64,000 bases of DNA. It comes from Neoscytalidium dimidiatum. Its lineage: Eukaryota; Ascomycota; Dothideomycetes; Botryosphaeriales; Botryosphaeriaceae. Shown here piece after piece: positions 55,911 to 64,000 of the stretch (positions are counted from its first letter, which is position 1; each line of letters opens with the position of its first letter). The position numbers and the translations under genes are program-made. The stretch spans positions 992,001-1,056,000 of the forward strand of contig CM074695.1 of NCBI GenBank assembly GCA_037367355.1, written 5' to 3'. Below the pieces are notes generated by a model that was given only the letters and a program-made list of their open reading frames with translations, made no database searches and was not told the DNA's origin.

Positions 55911-58900
55911 AATGGGGGAAGTTGTGAAAAGGGGAAAGGGGACGCGTCTAAATGGAGAGAGCAGGGAGGGTTTCTCTCCTTCGTCCCCTCCTGGGCGGAC
56001 GGACAGCATGGTGAGCTGTGGAGAAGCGTCATCACGAAATGTGCATGATTGGGCTCGGCCTTTTTTTTTTTTTTGGGAGCCGATTTAGCCGTAGCATGGC
56101 AGTATAATTTGGCTTTTCTCATGGGGTCTTGCATCTGGGCGTTCGACATCGGGTAGTTGGAATTGATATTTGATGACAGCATGTGCGTGGTGGTTCGTGT
56201 ATGGATAGTACATGTGTGAGGATACAGAATAAGGATCTCACGATTTTGCGTTGCAGACAGAAAATCTCACTAACAGTAGCAATAAGGAAAGGGTGTGGGG
56301 TGAGAGCGTGCGAAGCGGCCTCTGGTGCTGGGCAATCGAAAAGCATGCAAAGATCATCGCGTTCTGGAACAACCAACGTAGATTCGCGCGTCGGAGCGGT
56401 ATATCCTCAGAGAACACTTGCAAAGGGGAAGCGAGACGAAGATGCTAGATAGCCTGCAGTAAATTTTCTTTCATTCTCTTTCATCTTCTCCCATTTTTTT
56501 CAATTTTTTTTTTTGCATGCGAAATAGTATTCCGATTCGGCCTGTTGCCATGGCGGTTGTTGAGAAGGGGCAACTAAGCGCTTACCGAGCCAACACCAGC
56601 TGCTCCATCTAGAACTCGGTCCAAGCCGACAAAAGTATGGATTTGGGAATTTCGACCCTCGAGGTGATAATTAACGCCTTCGAGTTTGATTAGGCGTAAA
56701 AAACAACAACATCCTATGATTGCTCAGGATGCACGCGTGAAGTGCAAAATCAGCCAAAATTAATCCGATTGATCGCCATCGAACACGAGGGCGAGAAGGT
56801 TCGACAAGTTCGAAGGCTTGTAGCAAATATATCTCGGATTTTGACGACCACATTTAGAGAGCTGACTCAGATAGTTCAGCTATGCCTAGCAATCTACGTA
56901 TGTGTACAGCAGCAGGAGGCGGCTGACATGGAGCATAGTGGACGAGCTCAACACATGGTTGTCACACTTATCCATGCGCTTGGAGTAAAGAGCGAATGCG
57001 CGTCCACGCACGTCTCTTCTATATGTTCTGACTTGCGTACGACTGCGTAAGAGGCATGGGTCTGGTCTGCCTGCGTGAAAGATGCGCAGGGAGAAACTCC
57101 ATGCCTGGTATATCCTATGCCCCACATGATGTGCTTGTATCCATGTTGGGCTTGCAACAGGCGCGAGCAGGACGATCGATATGTCGATAATGTGACTGGA
57201 TAGGGTGACCTCATTCCTGAAGGCGCTTTTGGTGCTCATCGGATCACGCAGGAAGCCACGCGCCTGGTATAGAGTTGGAGTCTAGAAGAGAGATGCGCGC
57301 AAGAGTGTCAGCAAGCAAATTTTAGGAAATTAAAGAGTCTCTTACCAGCATGACGCAAACAGCGCACTCTTGACGGGAGGATCGTTGAAAGAGCATCATC
57401 CACCATCAGCGATCCATGGCGCCCATTTGGCAGCGTCCTACAGACTTGCGCGGCCATCTAGACAACATCTCAATCGAGATCCGATGTAAAGCTAGAAGGG
57501 CCGTGGATTTGGGGAAGGACGGGGAGCCGGAGTCGAGCAGTCAAACCACGTTGCGTCACACAGACGAAATATTAGCAGAGATTGTGGAGGCGTTATTGAG
57601 ATCGCGGAGAGGATCTGTTCGATGCAATCGCGATCAACGCCTAGAAGATGCGCACAGGCGCACCCTCGCCAAGTGCAGTACGAACGGTAGAAACCACGTC
57701 CGTCAGCAATGTACGGCCGCGATGGAGTATCTCTACTCTATCGTGTTGCATGAGCCGCATAGTGAAGGGATTCATGTTGGCTCTACTACCCGGTGGCCTA
57801 ACTTCATGCACTGGGTGCCACGCGCCCTCCCTGCAGGATGCATCATCTGGCTTGCAGGTCGGTGAGGTGCACGATGGAGTATGTCTACCGATACTGAGAC
57901 GCTCTGACCCTCGGAAATGATCTCATGTGGTAGATAGATAGACGTGGGGGGACGTCGGATCGGGTCGTGTTCGAGAGTGGTCGGTGTCCGGAGTTCGCTC
58001 CTGCGCCGAATAGGAGGCTGATGAAACTTGGATGCGAAGCACGGTGGTGGGGGAGAAACGTCAGAAGTACGTATTGAGGCAGCACCCGCAGCATGGCCCT
58101 GCGAAGCTACCAGGCACTCGTGAAGCAGCACAGTAAGATGCAGTATGCCAGCGATACTAGGGCTCGAGCTAGGGATGCAAAAAAAGCAGTGGTGCCCTCA
58201 CGCTCCTTGATAGAATTGCCGTTTAGCCGGCGTGGTGCGCATGTAGCGATGTGGTGATGTGCGAGCGGTTACGGCAGAGGGCGTTGAGGGCAGTGTCTGT
58301 AGGCAGAGTGTCATGGACTGGTTTGGGTGGCCGCCGCCTCCTGTCCGCTGGGATTGCGGAACGAAGAAAGAGAGGCGGCAGGAGAATGAGGTGGTGCAGA
58401 TATGACGTGCACGGTAAGACGGGCTCGGTGACATGTTGAGGCATGGGCGCAGAAGAGAGTGGACTGTTGGCGGAGGCTCACAGAAGGCGCGGGCAGTGAT
58501 ATCACGGGCTGCGTCAGCGGAGGCGGGCAGTTTGCCCGCTATGGCCGTGAGCGGGAAGTAGTTCGACAGGGCGGGCTTTAAGCTCATGCTGCCTGACGTT
58601 GGAAGGCCGAAGGGATCGCCGTGGTGTGGTGAGAAGGGAGGAGAGTCGGTTGGACTTATGACATCAGAGGTGGCGTCGTCGCACCAGCAACACCAGCGCT
58701 CAAGGAGCGAGCCAGAGAGCAGCGCGCAACAGAGCCTTGGAACACGGGCCCGGCTCAGAGGTACAGGTCGCAAACAATAGTCGCGGGATCCACCCTGTAG
58801 ATCATGATGCGCGACAGGGCAGCGGCAGCAGCAGTGGGGAAAGCGGGTAGAGCAGACAACAGCTGTCTATACCACACCATGAAGGCGATAGAATAGGCGG

Positions 58901-60783
58901 CTGTCATCTGGCCGTGCGTCCAAGGAGCAATCTAGCGGGTGGCGAGAGCTGTAGGATGCATTCTGCTTTCCCTGGAGCACAAGATTAACCGTTGAAGTTC
59001 GCGCCGATGGATTAGGCGAAGTAGCAAGCGTGAACTGCGAGACCGCGCCCGAACAAAGGCAGTAGAGAATTCCAATGCCGCGCATCAGGAGATGGATCTC
59101 GCAATTGTTCGAGAGTTTTTCATACGCACACATACGCAAAAGAAAATGCTTAAGATGCACACAGAAAATAATAATTATTGAGGTATTATGCGGTCGGCTT
59201 GGGCGGCGTTGTGCAACCCGAAAGCGAAGGCGGCGGTAGAGGGCTGAGGGCGGGAGCGGAGCTGATCTCACAGTGGGTGCAGAGGCATGGTGCAGGCATT
59301 GCGAAGTGAGGAAGCGAGGAGGGAGATCGCAACGAGTTGCTGGGCTGGATGATCTCTGGAGAAGCGTTGAAGGGACAGAGTGACGGTGACGCACTGCGGA
59401 TCGGCAGCTGGGGCCAGGCTATTGCCAGAGACGGCAGGGCTGGGAGCGAGCGAGGGAGCCGCATGGCCGGAGCGCGTACCCCCCTGGGCGCGCTCTGCTT
59501 GCCTGCTGCTTGCCTGCTGCTTGCTGGTCTCGACCTCGGCCAGCAGACAATCACTCGCATCAAACACCGGGCGCGGATGATCGATCAGTCTCGTGTGCGC
59601 AACGGGTGCGCGTGCGTGCGTGCGTGTTGGCGACAGGGACCAGGGCGCGAGGGCAACGGGCAGGCGCAAGGCGTACCCGAGTAGCGGCCAGGAACCATGA
59701 AGTCAGCGCCGGGCGTTGTGTCGGCGAGTGGAGCGCGCGGTCGACGTCGTTGCTTGGCGCGCGCATCAAATTTCTGGCGCTAGCAAACGCAGGGTTCGCG
59801 CCTGCGTCATAGGCTCCCTCCCGCACAACCAACTGCTGAACGCAGCGCGCCGCCTCCGCGCCTCCTCAGCCCTCACCTCACCTCACCCGCTTTGCCCGCC
59901 CGCCGTCCTTCGCCCTCACGCCATGCCGCTCTCGGCGCCTTTGTCCGCGGCTCCGCCGGCACGCTGACTTCATTCCTCGCCCGCCTGCCCGTCGCCAATG
60001 CCCGGCTCCGCCTGCTCTGGTCCGTGTCCACCGCCGACCGCCTGCTGCTGCTCCCGCCCTCGGCCTGTCGCACACGGCCATTCCGCGTCATGCCTCTGTC
60101 CTTTCGACAGAATCCAGGAGTGCTGTACCGTTTTGCCGGCGCGATGCCTGTCTGGGACTGCCGCCCGGCTCTCTGCTGCTGCTGAAGCGAGCGTGCGCCC
60201 TCGAGCTGTCAGTGGCTTGAGCCCCATGTCTGCCGTGCCCTCCAGCCTTCAGCACGCCGGTTGCACGACAGCTGCGGGCGCGGGCAGTGTGGCACGCGGG
60301 CCTACGCCCTCAGGGACCCAGCGCCGCTCGCAGAAGGCAATCTAGCATCACTGGGGGAACCGAGCAAGGCCACACGAGCAGATCAGGGTCCACGGCTCAC
60401 GCAAGAATGCCACCGGGACCGGTCGAAGACCAGCGATCCTGGCAACCGCGCGGGAGCTGCCCTTATCGCCCTCCTCTGGACCCTTAAAGAACGCGGGCTG
60501 ATCGACACTATGATATCGCTCGACGCCACAAGCGTGGCCCCTACTCCACCCGTACCCAGGTCGTGTCCGCCAGGCCCTCCCCCGCCCTTGACCCATGTGA
60601 GCAAATGCCCGACCGCCCGCTATATATGCCCGAGCTGTGCCGCTTCAGACTTCCCAGCAGAGCAACAGTTCAGCACCAGCCATCCCAAGCTCTGAAGGTT
60701 TATATCTACCTGCAACCACCGTTCAGCTTCCACACCCATAATTCCCAAACGATTTCCACCTTCCTATCCTGCATCTTCCGGCC
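55911..60783. other. 4.9-kb region without a convincing gene
   Basis: It contains a T14 run (56061-56074), a TGCG microsatellite (about 59606-59626) and many short open frames on both strands. None has recognisable domains or convincing splice joins. A frame at 57416-57865 (149 aa) is the longest simple candidate but resembles no family I know. TATATAT at 60621-60627 may be the TATA element of the gene at 60784. Confidence 0.5.
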
Positions 60784-61095
60784 ATGTCTTCGTCCCCTAC
60801 TGGCGTCTACGTTCGCGACGACTACTCAGCACCCATGTCTGCTCAGCACAACTTCGCCCACCAGTATGACCTGGACAACCCCTCCGCCTCCATGAGTCTG
60901 TACTCTCGGTACGTACATGTTTACCTACCTCATATGGATTGCCCCGTTGCTGACTTTCGTAGTGTCATGCACGAGCACACCAAGCATCAACTTGAGAATG
61001 CAACCAACTCTGCTAGGAGACGGTCGCAAGGTGGCAGCGCGGCTAGCCTGTCGTCCGAATCAAGCCGCGGGTCTGTTAGCTCTGCCTCGTCATAA
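60784..61095 (+). CDS. Small Ser-rich hypothetical protein, 85 aa
   Basis: Exons 60784-60908 and 60963-61095. The first exon encodes MSSSPTGVYVRDDYSAPM and a His/Gln/Asn-rich stretch. The second encodes VMHEHTKHQLENATNSARRR and a Ser/Gly tail. I recall ascomycete small proteins with a similar M-H-x-H-T-K core, but no function. The intron (54 nt, TGCTGAC branch, ending TCGTAG) is a multiple of three without a stop. The unspliced transcript would therefore encode a 103-aa form. Confidence 0.6.
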   Translation: MSSSPTGVYVRDDYSAPMSAQHNFAHQYDLDNPSASMSLYSRYVHVYLPHMDCPVADFRSVMHEHTKHQLENATNSARRRSQGGSAASLSSESSRGSVSSASS

Positions 61096-64000
61096 AAAGC
61101 TCGGCAAAACTCCCCAACCTCGGGTTATTATACACGACTGCGACGGTGGCCGGAACGAGGTTCGCCCTCCATTAGACTGGTTGGACGGTGGCAGGTACTT
61201 CTGAGGTTCACGATTTTCATGTCATTATGCACGCGGGACGAGGGCTGGAAATGGCGCATCGACGGGTTAGCATTTGGACGGAGTTTTCATTCTCTTCAGC
61301 GTCTCTTCCTATTTAGTGTTGCAATGCTTGTGGGATCCGGTTTCTCTCGCTGGTGCGACTCACTTCGGTCGGTCGGAATCACACCGACCTATCGACTGAT
61401 GACGTATGAATCAACAAGGTTTCCGCATCCACACCATCTATTTGAGTTCATGCTAGAGATTTACACGTCGGTTGTTCTTCGTTTCACTCGTCGCATGACG
61501 AGGCTTCGCGCTGTTGATTCGTTTCGCTCAACTGATCCTATGCCCGCATAATCTGATGCTGTCTCGCCCTACCCGCATCTGTCACAACAAAACCGAGGAG
61601 GCTATCAATACTGACTTAATCGAGTTGAGCATGATATTACATTTTCGGCTTATGGCAGCGACATATCTACGGTAATGGCATAGGAGCGTCGTTTGGGCGC
61701 TCTGTCGTGCAACTCCGGCATTCACAACATCATTGAGCGACCAGGCGAAGCGATGGATCCACCAATACGTTGAGAAAAGCCGGCGCTGGTTGCTGACTTG
61801 ACGCATCTCGGACTCGCACCTTGCGGATCCCTGTTCGATTTGGCAAGCTGTGCCCTCCGTATCCTGTCTAGACCCTGGCAGAGGCAGATGTTGATCTTCC
61901 CGGCTTCGACCTTAGATTCTTGGCATACATCGTCCGCCTCACACAAGTGCGTGTCTCTAGCCAGTCAGCAGTGAGGACGGAAGGGCTAGCGTGGTGCTTT
62001 GCAGCCCGAAGGCAAGCCAGACATGGTGCCATCCTTACTTCAGCGTCGGCTGGGCCATGGGGGCTGCAAGGCGGCAGAGCCACTGACTAGGCTCTCTACC
62101 TGCGTGCCGGCCGCTTACTGTCTATGATGATCCTAATGCCGAGTTGCTGCAAACCACCCGGACGCGCAAAGGCGGCGCTCGCCGACGCCGTTTCTGTCCC
62201 CTCTTGCGCATTCGAGCCCAACCGGCCGAACATGATCGTCACTGGTCGGGCTTGGTCGGGGATTCTGTGGAGGGCAAAGACGAAACGGACCCTTGTGCGG
62301 TTCATTGATCTGCTCAGGTACGTATTGGTGGTGCATTCCGTACGAGCGCCGGAGATACTCCTCTGGCGTTGCGAAGGGCAGAAGCCTGTCTATTGTTGAC
62401 AAGTCACTACAAGTTCAGTCACATGCCAGCCTACGCTTGACCAGAGTATCCGCCTAGACTCTGGCACAAAATTAGTCTGTTCCCACGCCCTGGTTGCCTC
62501 TCGTCTCATGAAGCTCTACAAGGTGCAATCCCGCACACACTTCGCCGCAGTGGCTTCAGACGCCACTCGGAAAGCGCTGGATATTCTGCTCCGAGACGTA
62601 TTCGGTCTCACTTGGCCCTGCTCACGAGACACTCACCAGACAGCAACGCCTCAACCGTCAACGAACGTAGCGTTGGGTGTTAAAAAGCACTAGAAGATAA
62701 CGCTCCAATGGCGAAGAGCGTTGGCACCCTAGAGGGCTTAATGGCGCAGGGGAAACAAAATCAGGGTCCTGTAGAAGCCATGTTTCGGTGCAACATGATG
62801 ACCTAGGCGGGATCCAGTAAGCTTGTGCGAAGGAGTGGAGACTATCATCTCGCTAATCGTGTTTCCAGTCTGCGCCGCTGCCGTCAACGTCCCCACGGGG
62901 TCCTACCACCCGTTCGTTCCGCCTTTTTGGTCCTCGACTCGAGACCAAGAGACCTTTCGTGAGGCGAGAAAGCGGTCTGCCACCATGGCAAAGCCGCCCG
63001 TCAACACGTAGTCTAGCGTTAGGGGAGACGGGAGAGACCCACGGGCTACGCATCTGTAAGGGTCCAGTTCACCTCAAACTCTTTTGTCCCTTGTACCGCC
63101 TTTTATTGCGCTTTAGTCCTGCCTCTTCCACGGCTGAGTTCAAATTACCTTCTTGTATATTGCACGGCCCAAGGCTACATACAGACAGGACGACCCTGTC
63201 CCCTCAGGGTTGATCAGACGCGTGGCTTAAGGTTGTGGCAAACAAGGGGACGAGAGGGCGTGCAATGCCGGCTCGTCATTACGTCGAGCGCGGCAATACC
63301 TCCCTCTTCCGCTGCCACACCCCCATGCTGTCGGAGACCGGTCCGCCCTTTTGGCCCCCCGAGGCATATCGTCTCGTCAAGGCCAAGCTCTTTCATTGAA
63401 TCTAGAGCCCAGCTACCTCTGCGGGTCCGACGGATCTACGCGCCGGTCTGTCCTCGGGTTTACCATATCTGTGACGCAGGACTCTTGTGATATGCACTTT
63501 GGCATTGCGGAACTGACTAATGGGGATGGTCGACCCTGGGGGTCGGGTACCACCGCTTCTAAAAGCAACCATGGGGTTAAAGGCAGGGCGAAAAGTGGTC
63601 CTGGTGAGGTGTGCATGGTTCTCTTGCCGCGTAGATGCCCGACAATGCCATAGGGCAGCAGAAAAGCCGTCCTTAGCTGCTTTCCCACCTGGAAATGCCG
63701 AAAATTCCCGCTCTCGTGTGCTGATCTTCCTCAACATAACACACCCGCCCTCTTGGCACCACACCTGCCCGTAGCCTATCCCTAGGGTATACCACGAGTC
63801 GCGCTCTCGCTTCTTAGCCCACTAGTTCTTCGTTTTTCCTCCTTAATGCCGTGTTATATGTGCTTCTTGATGTACACGTCGTCCCGTATTCCCTTCAAAC
63901 AGTCATGCACACATCCGTTTGCCCAAGACTCAGACAGCACCGCCGTGCAGATGCGATCATCCATCACATATACCCCGCACCTGTGAGCTAATAATTGCCA
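61096..64000. other. Terminal 2.9-kb region without a convincing gene
   Basis: Downstream of the small Ser-rich gene. Open frames are short and lack domains or clear splice signals. No repeat-family copy, tRNA or mobile-element ORF was recognised. A gene may begin beyond the window edge. Confidence 0.45.

Noticed and set aside
57416..57865. 149-aa open frame as a gene
   Set aside because: No recognisable domain, no supporting splice signals, and overlapping frames of similar length on the other strand.
1..64000. tRNA, rRNA, CRISPR arrays, viral genes or autonomous transposons
   Set aside because: None was recognised by eye. CRISPR is not expected in fungi; a tRNA scan and transposon search would be needed to exclude small or degenerate cases.

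Overview
The window is nuclear DNA of a filamentous ascomycete (Pezizomycotina). Genes are split by many short introns (mostly 44-70 bp) with GTRNGT donors, CTAAC/CTGAC branch sites and AG acceptors. The gene content also fits: AA9 polysaccharide monooxygenase, cellobiose dehydrogenase, septin, Zn2Cys6 factor, class II HDAC-type chromodomain protein. I cannot fix the class or genus. All splice models were built by hand from reading-frame continuity, splice signals and family motifs; total coding lengths were checked to be multiples of three.

Layout. 0.2-5.2 kb: a cellobiose dehydrogenase (CDH, minus) diverges from an AA9 lytic polysaccharide monooxygenase (plus) across a 1.26-kb shared intergenic region, which places a redox donor beside its electron acceptor. 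5.7-12.2 kb: housekeeping genes PWP2 (U3 snoRNP), a Cdc12/AspC-type septin and a WDR83/MORG1-type WD40 protein. 12.2-14.8 kb: no convincing gene. 14.8-22.4 kb: small proteins, COG2, mitochondrial ribosomal protein L1 and a Ser/Pro-rich nuclear hypothetical. 24.4-25.6 kb: a PI-PLC-like phosphodiesterase.

26-40.6 kb has a more accessory look. It holds a phenol-hydroxylase-type FAD monooxygenase, a Zn2Cys6 transcription factor, a BOR1/SLC4-type transporter, a 670-aa SET-domain protein and a quinate-permease-like sugar transporter. A 75-bp palindromic repeat family is concentrated here: four full copies and one internally deleted copy. A fifth full copy lies near 12.6 kb. Two copies lie inside predicted introns.

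40.8-55.9 kb: D-2-hydroxyglutarate dehydrogenase-type enzyme, proteasome alpha4, CHY zinc-finger protein, a WD40/inositol 5-phosphatase, a GFA-family protein, and a 1500-aa chromodomain protein with an HDA2/3-like region and coiled coil (candidate HDAC-complex subunit). 55.9-64 kb is almost gene-free apart from one 85-aa Ser-rich protein at 60.8 kb.

The most distinctive items are the 75-bp repeat family, the CDH-AA9 divergent pair, and two chromatin proteins (SET and chromodomain/HDA2/3) in one window.
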